From assembly GCA_014529385.2 (NCBI GenBank), contig CM043955.1, positions 153,975,640-154,039,639 of the forward strand: a stretch of DNA of 64,000 nucleotides. The letters run 5' to 3'. The position numbers and the translations under genes were made by a program. The notes beneath the pieces were generated by a model. It was given only the letters and a program-made list of their open reading frames with translations, did not search any database and was not told the origin of the DNA. Below, piece after piece: positions 51,531-62,393 of this stretch. Within the stretch, counting starts at the first letter, position 1, and every line of letters begins with the position of its first letter. Source of the stretch: Adiantum capillus-veneris. Lineage: Eukaryota; Streptophyta; Polypodiopsida; Polypodiales; Pteridaceae.

Positions 51531-52165
51531 TTTTAGTGTCCGTCCTCGAGCACTGTTGAAAAGTGTCCGTGGAGATTGTGGAAGGTTTTTGATTGGTTGT
51601 TGATGGGCTATTTGTCTTCATTTATCGTTAAATTTATTAATGAGGTTCAATTTTTTGTAGCATCCTCATTGGTTGAAATATGTTGTGAGTGATGATGTTG
51701 CATTTGTCCGTTGTAATAGCATAGCTGTTTATTTATGGAAAGTATGTACAAAGGAAGTAGAATGATGAGGTTCTAAATTAGGGTCTAATAACTGGATGAC
51801 CAAAGGGAGAAAACCCAATGGAAAAAAAGTGCCTTTGGGATACGTGCATTATTGGAGTACTTATTAGCATGAGAAATATTAATAAAGTACTCAAGGGATG
51901 ATTTGCTGATAGATATGGAATTAAAAAGGCAACAAATATGAAAGGGTAGAATGATGGAACATTGGTTTTCCTGTTGTAGTCCACTCAAGGTGCATAGGTG
52001 GAAGCAAAAAAGAGTGTCTAATGCATATGTCCAATGATGGGACATCCTATTTATGCATACACAAAAATACATGGAAAACAATGTGTTGTGCAAGAAAGAT
52101 TTTTGAGTTCAGAAAGATGGTGTAGCTATAAAAGCATATGACATGGCTTTGTAAGCTGGCACCCC
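51531..52165. other. no gene recognised
   Basis: Short truncated end of the gypsy element, then AT-rich sequence without motifs. Ends in the ACCCC target duplication of the solo LTR. Confidence 0.5.
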
Positions 52166-52962
52166 TGTTAAGTATGGAGTCTGATTTACCCTTGTAATTT
52201 TCTGTGGTAAAATCGCACATTTGTAAGGCCCCCATTATGAGGAGAAGCCATCGTGCGTGGAGGAAAATCACTCACCGGAAACCAAAATTTTCAAGGACAA
52301 GAATCAGGGGAAACTTTAAAGGCCTCGGGGGCGGAGGCCCCCGAGACTTTTTTTTTCGCCGGAATATTATGACCGGCCATCGGCCGGAAAGTGGTCGGAA
52401 AACAACCGGTCGGTTGGCCGATGGCCGGTAGTCAATGGCCGATGGCCGGTGGTCGAAAGTCAATGGCCGGTGGCCGGTGGTCGGAAGTCAATGGCCGGTG
52501 GCCGGTGGCCGAATTCAATGGCCGGTGTTGTCTTCTCAAGGGCGGCCACACATGGGCGGATTGGAGGGTCCGATTTGGACTTATTCGCACAAGGGCGGCT
52601 ACACATGGCTGTCTCTCATAAGAGAGGGCAACCCTTTTGGCCTATAAAAGGAGGCCATTTCTACAAACATTTCATAGTGTGAAGTTGATGCAACAAGGTG
52701 AGTGTGAGGTGGTGAGAGTGAAGCAAGGCGGGAGCTCCATTAAGGGTATAATCCCTTTGTAAACTACTTCTTGTTTTGAAGTACTAAAGCCATTGAGTGG
52801 CTGCTTTCCCGTGGACGTAGCCCACATTGGGTGAACCACGTATATCGTGTGTACTCTCTCTCTCTCTCTCTCTCTACTCTATAATCTCGTGTATATAAAT
52901 CTGTCTCTCTCCATTAAGTAATCTACTCAATTATCTATTTAGCTACGTCTTATTTCCTAACA
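52166..52962 (+). repeat. copia solo LTR with perfect 5-bp target duplication
   Basis: Starts TGTTAAGTATGGAG and ends CCTAACA. Flanked by ACCCC on both sides (52161-52165 and 52963-52967). Homologous along its length to 62394-63187, the 5' LTR of a copia element with primer site and gag, which sets the orientation. Contains GGCCGGTGG-type internal repeats at 52370-52530 and a (CT)n tract at 52855-52875. Confidence 0.93.
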
Positions 52963-52967
52963 ACCCC

Positions 52968-53542
52968 TTTAAGAATGGTTTTCGTTGATGAGGATATGTG
53001 GTCTCATCTTACTCTGCACTGTGCGTGAGTGTTGAACTCTACGACACTCCACCAATTGTAAGCTAATAGACTTCGACTCTTATGCTCATCACATCCAACA
53101 TGAGCAACACAAACTTTAGATATGCTCAATTGGTCCAGCTTGAGCGTAAGCCTAATAACTACGACTCTTAGCATAGATTTTAATATGACTTGAAGCTTTG
53201 GGACTAATGCTTTGCTCATTTTGTGGCTCAGCAGCCCCGACTCTAACTATGCCAAAGAATGTTTTTTGCACCCTAGCGACTTGAATTTTTACGTTCTTGT
53301 GCTTACTACAAACATTTCTTCAGGTAAAGTAAGCTTGAATCCTCAAAAAGACGATTAGTGAAGGACCAAGTTGGCATTGAAGGTTTCTTTTGCCATACCT
53401 GTTTTATCATCTTTGAATTTGCATTCTCGTTGGTTGGGTTGTCCTTCTTTGACTGTGAAGACTACATTATCCATTTGATTCTCCAAATAGGCCTATTGAT
53501 AGGAGTCTTTGATGTTGTTGTAGGCCTATGTTCACTGTCGGC
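52968..53542. other. no gene recognised
   Basis: Short frames such as 53358-53552 have no motif or conserved context. Confidence 0.5.
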
Positions 53543-53971
53543 CATTATGTGAAATTTGGACTCACAAAGGGGCCCTTTAAGGAGTTTGACTTTACCTCTC
53601 TCTACCAAAACGGGCGCATGGATAAATTTTTGCAAACAAACTCCAAATTTGGCGGAGGTTTGACAATTAGATTGTCCTCTTCAATCTCTATCTGCTGATA
53701 TATAGCACGCCATGAGATTCTTCCTATTTTAGAAGATTCTGACAAAGTTGTCACATCATAAGTGAATCAAAAAAGGATCTTCTAAAATATGAGGAATCTC
53801 ATGGCGTGCTATATATCAGTAGAGTGAGCTTGAAGAGGACATTCTAACTGTCAAACCTCCGTCAACTTTCGAGTTTGTTTGCAAAACATTATCCATGCGC
53901 CCATTTTGGTAGAGAGAGGTAAAGTCAAACTCCGTAAAGGGCCCCTTTGTGAGTCCAAATTTCACCTAATG
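53543..53971. mobile_element. foldback (long hairpin) element, 429 bp
   Basis: Left arm 53543 to about 53735 and right arm about 53780 to 53971 are inverted copies with high complementarity: ends CATTATGTGAAATTTGG / CCAAATTTCACCTAATG; inner block ATATATAGCACGCCATGAGA / TCTCATGGCGTGCTATATAT. The loop is about 40-50 bases. TA next to each end could be a TA target duplication. No coding capacity. Confidence 0.9.
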
Positions 53972-54277
53972 ATTTGGCTTTTGACTAGGAGCACTGGAAG
54001 ACTTAGGAATCCAAATTTGTTGATTACCTAATTATCTCCTTTGTTAACTTTGTTGAGCTCTATATCTTGTTGAGCTCTTGAGATCTTCATGCAAGTCTGG
54101 TGTAGTTGTAGTTGGCTTGTGGTTGACTGGTATCCAAATCTTTGTATAACCTGTGTAGAATCCTTGTCCAAGAGGAACATTCTTTGAATCCGTCTTTGTT
54201 CTGTATCCTCTTGAGAGTTGTGGTTGACTTTAGCATCTTTCGACGTTGTTCTGTTGTATACCTACTTCTTAGGTATC

Positions 54278-55050
54278 CTAGGATATTTCCAAGGTTGATA
54301 CCTTGTGGGCCTTCTTTCTTGGGAGGGATAAAGTTACTTCATATGCGTGTACCTGGGGTTTTGGCACCCATATCTGTCTATTAACTCCATAGTACTCTTG
54401 TTCTTCTAAGCTCCATTGTGATGCTATCCATCCCATGTGTTTGTATTTCTGTGTTGATTTCCTGTCTTTAATCCAAACCGGATCATTGACTTTGACTAAA
54501 CTGCTCGGAACAAACACTTACTTGATTTTTCTTTGCTTTCTTGAGTACTTTGGCTGAAATATCTTTGCTTTTCTGGGTGTCTCCTTAGAGGTTTTAGTTG
54601 TGTCAGCAACTGACTTGAAGTTTTGAAAGCCTTTCTTGCTTGAAGAAGCTGATCCATGAGGGTTCTTTGATGTAGAGGCATATGCTGTCACACCTTCTTT
54701 GCTAATCGGTGGAAGTTCCACTTTAGCTTTACCTTTGTCTACAAGATTTGTCTTTGATTCTTGTGACTTCTGCAACTCTGAATCTATCAATAATGGTGTC
54801 TGTAATTGTTGCTTGCTTCCTCTTGGAAAATAAAGTATTAGCGTTGTATCTTCTTTGTAGGCGTTGTGTTGATCTAATCACTGATGTCCAAGGATGACAT
54901 CTGCAGGCATTTTCTTTGAAGGCTTCACCTGAAATTTTACTTGATCTTCATGTTGTTGGATGCTAAGGGTAGCAACCATTTCTTTTTGCTTGTAGACTTA
55001 CCCATGATTTCTCTGTTACTTGGCTTGTCCTGAGTAATCTCTAGAATGGT
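54278..55050 (-). pseudogene. aspartic protease-like fragment with Trp-Pro-Lys motif
   Basis: Minus text with stops: VKFQVKPSKKMPADVILGH followed by WLD-like residues resembles the second strand of a retropepsin. Then come an Ser/Lys-rich linker (KGKAKVELPPISKEG; 54790-54518) and GVNRQIWVPKPQVHAYEV (54517-54278). QIWVPK parallels the KQIWIPK repeats after the second protease of the gypsy element at 5321-6796. No RT or integrase is adjacent on this strand before 55 kb. Confidence 0.4.
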
Positions 55051-55056
55051 CTGATC

Positions 55057-55117
55057 TGTGAACTTACTTCAATGGTGGTGGAGATGAAGTCGCGAAGCCG
55101 AGCGTGGATCGACTCAG

Positions 55118-55148
<31 letters not shown>

Positions 55149-55327
55149 TACACAGAGAGATTACACAATACACAGTATGCAGAGAAGTCTATTTGAAGGG
55201 TTATCTCCCAAAAACTTTATTATCCACAAAAGTATAAGTGAGTATATACAAAGAGTTAGTGATAAGTGAGTTAGGCGGGCAGGCGGCTATATCCGTATAA
55301 GAGGCCACTTGGGCTTTAATCCCAACA
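55057..55327 (-). repeat. copia 3' LTR (left end tentative)
   Basis: Right edge ATCCCAACA is followed by ACCTCCCACTTAAAG (minus strand CTTTAAGTGGGAGGT, polypurine tract), so the LTR starts TGTTGGGAT on the minus strand. The other end is put at TGTGAACTTAC by the TG/CA rule. Contains (CA)n at 55119-55146. Confidence 0.6.
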
Positions 55328-55411
55328 ACCTCCCACTTAAAGTCCAATGTGGCACTTTAAGTAACTGTAAATCTATGAACATAAATGTACAAAGATTTAC
55401 ATGGCTGCCAT

Positions 55412-56666
55412 CTATCCAATGTCCAATAACTCACGACAATGCATAAAGCCCTCTCCTGGAAGTCCCTTTGTGAGTAGATCAGCAGGATTGTCCTTGGTGT
55501 GGATCTTCAGCAGTTGTATCTGCTTGTCTTCAAGTACTTCCCTAATGAAGTGATATTTCACATCAATATGCTTAGTCTTCGAATGGAACACTGGATTCTT
55601 TGCCAATTGTATAACACTTTGACTATCACAATATAACTCTGACATATCTACTTTGATTCCCAAGTCTGCTACCAATCTACCAAGCCAAATAGCTTCTTTG
55701 CATGCCTCATTTGCTGCAACATACTTAGCTTCTGTAGTAGACTGCGTAACACAATCTTGTAATCGAGATCTCCATGATATGGCACCTCCAGCCAATGTAA
55801 AGACATAGCCTGATGTAGATCTCCTCTTATCCAAGTCTCCTGCATAATCTGAGTCAATGTATCCTCTGACACGCAAATCCTGACTACCATAGTATATGCG
55901 CATACTCTTTGTATGTTTTAAGTATCTCATGATACCTTTCACTGCCTCCCAATGTTTCTTGCCGGGATTTGACATATATGTGCTGACCACTCCCACTGCA
56001 AATGCAATATCCGGACGTGTAGCAATCATTGCATTCATCAAACTACCCACTGTAGACGCATATGGAATCTTATCCATTTCAGCCTTTTCTTCCTCAGACA
56101 TAGGACAATCTTGTTTGCTAAGTTTCACATATGGTGGCAATGGAACACTCAATGCCTTTCCCTTCTCCATATTGAAACGTTGCAAAACCTTGTCAATATA
56201 CTCTGTTTGAGATAACCAAATCAGCTTCTTTGATCTGTGTCTCTCAATGCGCATACCAAGTATATGACTTGCCTCACCCATGTCTTTCATTTCAAATGAT
56301 TTTGCCATCTTTGACTTCAAAGCTGAAATTTCTTCCAAGTGTTTGCCAGCAATTAACATGTCATCCACATACAAAATAAGGATCAGCCAATTGCCATCCT
56401 TAGCCTTTTTTGTATATAGACAGTGATCGAACTCACTACGTTTGTAGCCTTGAGAAAGCATAAACTGGTGCAACTTATGGTACCATGCCCTCGGTGATTG
56501 CTTTAAGCCATAAAGACTCTTTAACAATTGGCATACCAAATCTTCCTTGCCTTTTCTCAACAAACCCTTCTGGATGATGCATGTAAATTTCCACATCTAA
56601 ATCACCATGCAAGAACGTTGTCTTGACATCCATTTGGTGCAACACCAAATCCAATATAGCAACCAA
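55412..56666 (-). pseudogene. copia reverse transcriptase C-part and RNase H
   Basis: QMDVKTTFLHGDLDVEIYM (56475-56666), frameshift near 56590, then LYGLKQSPRAWYHKLHQFML, ILYVDDMLIAG (catalytic YVDD), GMRIERHRSKKLIWLSQTEY, PYASTVGSLMNAMIATRPDI, RNase H GYIDSDYAGDLDKRRSTSGY, STTEAKYVAANEACKEAIWL and NPADLLTKGLPGE. The 394-residue main frame is intact to its stop, 69 bases from the polypurine tract. Confidence 0.9.
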
Positions 56667-57275
56667 TGCAAGAAATCATCTCAATGTAGTCATCTTAACC
56701 ACTGGAGAGAAGACTTCATCAAAGTCAATGCCTTGTTCTTGCTTAAAGCCCTTGGCAACAAGCCTTGCTTTGTACTTTGGCTAACTATCATGAGCGGTGA
56801 TCTTATACCTGTAAACCCATTTACAAGGTAGAGCCTTTTTGCCCTGTGGTAATTTAACTAGCTTCCATGTCTGGTTTTTATGCAGAGCCGTCATCTCTGA
56901 TTGCATGGCCAACTGCCATTTTTTCGAGTCAACCACTTGTAATGCTTCCTTGTAACAAGATGATTCTCAGCAATCTGTGAGCATGACATAATTTAGAGAT
57001 GACACATAACGATCAGGTGGTTTGGAGACACGCTCAGAACGTCTCACCACAACTGATTCTGCCTCTCTAGCCACTATAGGCTGTTCCTGAGCCTGACCAT
57101 GCTGTCTTTATGTGCTAGCACTAGGTCCATCTTCCCTGAAGACAACTCTTCTGATCTCCTCTGTCTTCTCTGGCTTAGCGTGAAACTTGGCTTCATTGAA
57201 ATTCACATCATTGCTACGAATAAGTTTTCTGGACTCAGGATCCAAAAGCAGGTAACCCATCTCGCCCGATTCTCC
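56667..57275 (-). pseudogene. copia integrase tail and RT N-terminus, broken
   Basis: Minus text in mixed frames corresponds to the integrase C-terminal linker and RT start ([52 protein letters not shown]). Stops and at least two shifts. Confidence 0.7.
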
Positions 57276-57860
57276 CTAGCCAAGAAATATACACTTCTTG
57301 CTCTTTGGTTCTAACTTATTCTTGAACTCCTTAGGAATATGGCTATCACAACCAAAGACTCTGAGATTCTTATACAAAGGTGCCTTGACTGCCCATAGCA
57401 TCTCGGCCACTACATTCTTATCCAAAACCCTACTAGGAGACCTGTTGATCAAATGGACTGTTGTAGCCACTGCTTCCGCCCAAAATCCATCAGGCAACTT
57501 AGCATTTGACAACATGCTTCTGAACTTCTCTTGTATGGTCCTATTCATATGTTCTGCAACTCCATTTTGTGAAGGATTGTATGGTGCAGTAAGTTCCCTC
57601 TTAATTCCTTTTGCTTCACAAAAGTCTTGAAAAGCTCTGGAAACATACTCTCCACCATTGTCAGTTCTCAAGCACTTCAACTTCTGACCACTCTGATTCT
57701 CCACAAGATGCAAGAATGTCTTAAAGACCTTGAGCACCTCATCCTTGTGCTTCAAGAAGTAAACCCATACTTTGCGAGAATAGTCATCTATGAATGTACA
57801 AAAGTACGCTGCTCCCCCTAGTGACAAACTAGGCATTGGTCCGCATAGATCACTGTGCAC
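57276..57860 (-). CDS. copia integrase core
   Basis: MHSDLCGPMPSLSLGGAAYF, FIDDYSRKVWVYFLKHKDEV, LRTDNGGEYVSRAFQDFCEA, YNPSQNGVAEHMNRTIQEKF and WAEAVATTVHLINRSPS. Catalytic D, D and E are present. The frame is open for 194 residues and closes at the FLG motif (KKCIFLG) with TAG. Confidence 0.88.
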   Translation of the reverse strand: MHSDLCGPMPSLSLGGAAYFCTFIDDYSRKVWVYFLKHKDEVLKVFKTFLHLVENQSGQKLKCLRTDNGGEYVSRAFQDFCEAKGIKRELTAPYNPSQNGVAEHMNRTIQEKFRSMLSNAKLPDGFWAEAVATTVHLINRSPSRVLDKNVVAEMLWAVKAPLYKNLRVFGCDSHIPKEFKNKLEPKSKKCIFLG

Positions 57861-57910
57861 AAGAGCTAATCATTCGTCCCTACGATTCCTCTTTGATCTG
57901 TGCGGTTCCT

Positions 57911-58822
57911 CTATTTGCTTACCATAAACACAATGCTCACAAAACTCGAAATCTTGAAATGAAAAACCAGGCAAATAACCATAATGAGAAAGTATTTCCA
58001 TTCCTCTTTTTGCATATGTCCCACCCTACGATGCCACAGTGACACACTTGGCTGCTCAATCACATTAATTACATGGTTTTTAACCTCTGAAACGTGTAAA
58101 GTGTACAGAGTTCCTGACTTGCTGCAATGTGCTACAGTCATCGAACCTTTGGAGATCTTCCAAGCGCTGTTCCCAAAAACTGTCACATAACCCGCATCAT
58201 CCAACTTCCTTGTACTGATCAAGCTCTTTCGGATTGCTGGAACATGTCTGACATTCTTGAGCCATAAAGAAGAACCATTCTGAAACTTCAACTGCACATC
58301 TCCCACTCCAAGTATGTCACAAACCTGCTCATTGCCAAGTCTGACATAATCTTTAGTAGTCACATATGATGTAAACCACTCTTTGTACGGAGAAACATGT
58401 AAAGATGCCCCTGAGTCGATAATCCAATCACTCATAGCATGTCCATCCTCTGCAGTCAAGAAAATAGAATCAAGATTTCTTGTGAGGAAGATGTCACCAG
58501 CTGCTATACCAGAATCACTGTCTGAACCAGATCCTGTGACATTCACCTCTTCAATCTTTACTGAACTCTTCTTTTCATCTTGCTCAGAACTCTTTGTTTT
58601 GCCTTTTTCTTGTTTCCACTTTATATAGTCTCTCTTCATGTGACCCTTCTTGCCACAATGGTAGCATTCTATGTCATCCTTTGACTTTGAGTCACGAGAC
58701 TTACTTCGGTTTTGTGTCTTCTTACCCTTCTTCTCTTTAGACTGTTGTCTCCCTCGAACGACCAAAGCACTATTGCCTTTGCCTTTGTCAATGTTCTTCC
58801 CGTTTACTTCCTCTGTGAGCAA
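57911..58822 (-). CDS. copia gag zinc knuckle, protease and gag-pre-integrase
   Basis: Basic region then zinc knuckle CYHCGKKGHMKRD; protease WIIDSGASLHVSPYKEWF (catalytic DSG); YVRLGNEQVCDILGVGDVQL; gag-pre-integrase VSLWHRRVGHMQKE. Upstream homology ends at about 58860, so the gag capsid region is lost. The frame shifts after GHMQKE relative to integrase. Confidence 0.88.
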   Translation of the reverse strand: MLTEEVNGKNIDKGKGNSALVVRGRQQSKEKKGKKTQNRSKSRDSKSKDDIECYHCGKKGHMKRDYIKWKQEKGKTKSSEQDEKKSSVKIEEVNVTGSGSDSDSGIAAGDIFLTRNLDSIFLTAEDGHAMSDWIIDSGASLHVSPYKEWFTSYVTTKDYVRLGNEQVCDILGVGDVQLKFQNGSSLWLKNVRHVPAIRKSLISTRKLDDAGYVTVFGNSAWKISKGSMTVAHCSKSGTLYTLHVSEVKNHVINVIEQPSVSLWHRRVGHMQKEEWKYFLIMVICLVFHFKISSFVSIVFMVSK

Positions 58823-58869
58823 GATTCCTTCTACATCATTAGGAAAAATATGGACTCTCCTTGAGCCTT

Positions 58870-59564
58870 TTTGATTAGTGAAGGCTTAAGGGAGAACCAA
58901 TGAGAAGGCTCTTGGGATATCACCTAGAGGGGGAGGAATGGTAGGGGTGCAGCCTAATTGTCTCCCTCTTCAATGATTGGTTCTTAGAGAGAGGTGGGAG
59001 GTAGGTTGGGGGGGGGGGGGGGGGGTAAATTGGAGGAGAGAGGTGTCATAAAAGAGGGAGGGACCCCCCAAAAAAAAACGCACATGCTTAAAAACCCTAA
59101 AAATTGAATTTTTTTAAAAAGTTCCAAAGTTGACCCATTTGCCTCCAAAACTGCCCCAAAACATAAACTAACTTAAACAAGTCAATTTTCCCCCCCAAAA
59201 TCCACTTTTCTCTCTCTCCCTCATTACTTTTCTCTCCCACACTCTCCCTCTTCTCCCTCCTCCCATTCTCTCTCTACAGTCAAGGCAGCCATAGCCAAAA
59301 GCTTTCCACCACTCTCTTCCTCTCTCCATAGCTCCCCCTTCTCTCACACCTCCATCAACCCTCTACAGTCCCACACTCCATAGCCCACAGCTCCACTATC
59401 CTCTCTACCTCTCTACCTCTCACTCCTCCCCTCTTTCTCTATCTCCACTGTCAAAGCCACCATAGCCACCATAGGCAGCTCACCTCACCCTCCCCTCAAC
59501 TCCTCATTCTCTCTCCACAGTACTCAACTCTTTCAAATCCCTTCCTAAGCCCAACTTCCCAAGC
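58870..59564. other. pyrimidine-rich region upstream of an unrecognised gene
   Basis: G17 at about 59008-59025, then CT-rich sequence with repeated CTCTACAGTC / CCATAGCC words (59270-59480). It could be the promoter/5' UTR of the next locus. No coding text. Confidence 0.4.
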
Positions 59565-60890
59565 ATGTCCACGCATAGACGGCCCAAACCAGAGATAGAG
59601 GAGATTGTGTTGCACAACACAAAAGACTCAAAGGGTTATGGATCCCACAAGTATTCAAGAAGGGTGCATGGGTCTGCATGCAACCGTCACGTGCTGGACC
59701 TCATCGCGTACGATGTCGAGGCGTATTGGAACGTCATTGGAAGGGCCGGCTATTGGCATTCAAAGAAACCACGTCCGGAATGGTGGCCATCGTGCAACAC
59801 GTCTACAGTGCAGCTGAGATCCACACCTCAAGAGAGCTTCAACTCAATTTGCACCTCATTGTAAGTTTTCATGGTTTAGCTATCCCATGTATATGTCATG
59901 TTTATGTTTATGTGATCATTATGTTTAACTAAGGGCATTTGTAAAGATGTTTTTCCATCCACCTTAGTTGAGGAGCAGCCGCTTGAGTGCCTCTCAGGCA
60001 CGTTCATGGTTGTGCATGCTCACATTGGGGAGCTTATGTTTCCTAATGTCTCATCAAAAAAACTTACCGAGCAGCGAATATTCATGTACTCCCACAAGTA
60101 CGTGGTGCAAAGTCAAGCCAAAGCTATGGTAGGTTAGAAGCCGTGGAGACACCCTCATTGCAGAGTGTAGAATGGACAACTCCAGACCATTGGGCTTTGC
60201 TTTCTTTCAAGCGCAAGGTGATGCAAGGTTTCCAAGGGTCCCTAAAGTTTGGTAAGGCAACCAGATCGGTGGGTCTCAGTTGGCATTGTCCCATTCATTT
60301 GTTTGTGCATGCATTCCGCTCTCTGCCGATTGTAGAAACACCAACAATGTTTTTTTGCAAAGAAGTTGACATAGATGCAATGGACACCATTCTAGGTGTC
60401 AATTGGGGCTATGTTGACGGTTTGCATGATGGTGACCGTTATAAGTGCAATGTGTCCCCCACACAGCTTTGCCTTCGGTATTTGAAAGCAAGGTGCACCT
60501 TGTATGCACAGTTTAGCTACGAGAGGTGGATGCACAAACGTGGCACATGGATACCCTTGCAGCTGACAGCCAAAGAGGTTCAATCCTTTGAAATTCATGT
60601 CCGCATGCCGAATAATGAGGTGGAGGTGGTTGCAGTGAATCCGCATTGGACTCTTGCCAATCTTCGGGAACACTTTGTCAGAATGGGATTCGAGGATGTC
60701 GGTAATGAAAGTTTCAAACTGGAACAACGCAAGGTTTGCTTTGTGCTTGCTTAGCTACCTTTTCTTATTTTTTGTGGGTTTCTGTATTTTGATTGCCCAT
60801 TTTTTGGTTGTATAGATTGGAAGGCGGATGGAGGCCACTATGCTTGTTTACAAAGATTGGGCTACAGATGAAATCATCTTGTCTAAGTGA
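59565..60890 (+). CDS. unrecognised intron-containing gene (or pseudogene)
   Basis: Inferred exons: 59565-59860, about 59968-60128, 60212-60733 and 60816-60890 (TGA 60888-60890), with GT-AG introns of about 107, 83 and 82 bases. Introns 2 and 3 are both phase 0 and keep frame. Text: RRVHGSACNRHVLDLIAYDV; LSGTFMVVHAHIGELMFPNV; IHLFVHAFRSLPIVETPTMF; RYKCNVSPTQLCLRYLKARC; FEIHVRMPNNEVEVVAVNPH; IGRRMEATMLVYKDWATDE. The block from FEIHVRMP resembles a ubiquitin-like fold in spacing only. One frameshift seems needed near 59770-59790. An alternative is no intron 2 but a one-base shift at 60129. No transposase motif seen. Confidence 0.5.
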
Positions 60891-61047
60891 ATTGGCTTGT
60901 AACTTTAATCGTTTATATATTGGATATTTTATTAAAGATTTTGAAAAGTTTCAAGGTGTTGTACTTGATTTTGTACTTGAGTTTTAAAGTGGTGTAAATT
61001 TATTTTTTAAATGCATATTTTTTATTTTTTTCGAGATGGAATATGTC

Positions 61048-61054
61048 TATATAA
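61048..61054 (+). promoter_or_regulatory. TATA box
   Basis: TATATAA within GTCTATATAAGGGG, 82 bases upstream of the ATG at 61136; a well-formed plant TATA promoter. Confidence 0.6.
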
Positions 61055-61135
61055 GGGGGACCACCTCCTCATTTCACCATTTTCATCCCAGCATTGCAGA
61101 GAGACCTAGCATACCCAATCACGCAAAGAGAAGAC

Positions 61136-62393
61136 ATGGCTGCTACTAGTGCTTTAGATGCATTCCTTACTGAGGTTGGGCATGCAAATTGCCTTGAGCT
61201 TCAAGCATTTTTCACAACCCAAGCCGATTTGGAAACCACCTTGACCCTCCACTCTCAATCTCTTGAGCACATCACTTCATACATTTCCACGTGCATGGGG
61301 AGATTCATTGTTGAGTTACCAAACCGGCCAGGGCAATGGGTCCCTGAAGGCCTTCTCCACCACATCTACCAAAGGGACATGCCATTTCATCAGCGGCTTA
61401 CACGCTTTGCCACCATAGCACAACCCGCCGGACAATATGTGCGGCTTGAAGCTGATGATGTGCGAGCAATGCGTAAGGGAAGGATCGGAAACACTTTTTT
61501 CTCTGATCAAGCCATAATGATCTTCCTCCTTCACGAGTGCCCAACATGCCCTGACGTAGTGCTACCACACTTGCAGATCGGCGGGGTACTGGCTGATGTG
61601 AAGGATCCCAAGCCCGCGGCCATTGACTCATCCGCAGAGGAGAGGATGCTTGCCTTCACCTACCCTGTAGGGATTCAAGGCCTCTTGGAGGCCTCTCCAT
61701 CTGTCGGCTCATCCTCGGGACTGCGAGAAGGAACCACCACTCGGGATGCCATCCCTGAGGTAGAGATTACCCGCTTCTCCTCCATTCTGGTGGGTGGGGA
61801 GGAGTTTGTGTTTATGCACGATCTGGAGAAATCCTTTGAGCTTCACATGGATGAGTGTTTTGCCATCCTCGATGCCCATGGCAAGTTTGAGGTTGATACC
61901 ACCACCTCCCATGACGATGATATCCTATTGCCCATGGGGAATACTTTGGCGGACATTGTGGCGATCGCACAAGCCGAGGTGGCAGCGGCCGAGTAGGCCA
62001 AGGTCTCTGAGGAGGAGTTTGTGGCCGTGCAAGCCATGTGTTTGGCTAAACACACAAGAGTGGATTCACCACCACCTGCTGCAACACCTGTTTTGTTTGA
62101 TCCAAAGGGAAAGTCAAGTGTGGATCTTTACTTGCACCCGGATGCCGATGAGAGGATCGTAGACAAGAGGTATAGATGCTCACTTACATTTGATTGTTAC
62201 AAATGATTTTGTTAATGTTATATCATAATTCTGTGTCATATCTCAAAAAACCTATGTTTTGTAGGATGTTCTGGAGGTTGACGCCTGGGCGCAACGGTCA
62301 GGGGGGAGGAGGACGCCGTTCGGACCTCAAGCGGCACTTGCTCACTACCTCGGCACACTTTCCACTGGTGTCGTGGTGTTTTTCCATGCCGAC
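61136..62393 (+). pseudogene. unrecognised gene interrupted by a copia element
   Basis: ATG at 61136 opens 286 residues: MAATSALDAFLTEVGHANCL, SYISTCMGRFIVELPNRPGQ, DQAIMIFLLHECPTCPDVVL, EFVFMHDLEKSFELHMDECF. TAG at 61994-61996 is a single in-frame stop; the frame continues VSEEEFVAVQAMCLAKHT to about 62168, where GTATAG looks like a splice donor. After TTTTGTAG at about 62264 a coding-like stretch (ALAHYLGTLSTGVVVFFHAD) runs straight into the copia LTR at 62394. No domain recognised. Codons and a TATA box suggest a former cellular gene or an uncharacterised element gene. Confidence 0.5.

Larger units (their letters stand above)
55057..58860 (-). mobile_element. Ty1/copia element, minus strand, 5'-truncated
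   Basis: 3' LTR candidate 55057-55327, polypurine tract 55330-55343, RT/RNase H, integrase, protease and gag zinc knuckle in copia order. Coding similarity stops at about 58860, inside gag, so the gag N-terminus and 5' LTR are missing. Better preserved than the plus copia at 47.5-50.5 kb. Confidence 0.88.

Noticed and set aside
51785..52093. 102-residue minus frame upstream of the solo LTR
   Set aside because: No transposon or cellular motif could be aligned; AT-rich region where such frames arise by chance.
52391..52682. Several overlapping plus frames rich in Gly, Trp and Pro
   Set aside because: Produced by GGCCGGTGG repeats in the copia LTR; repeated at 62481-62970 for the same reason.
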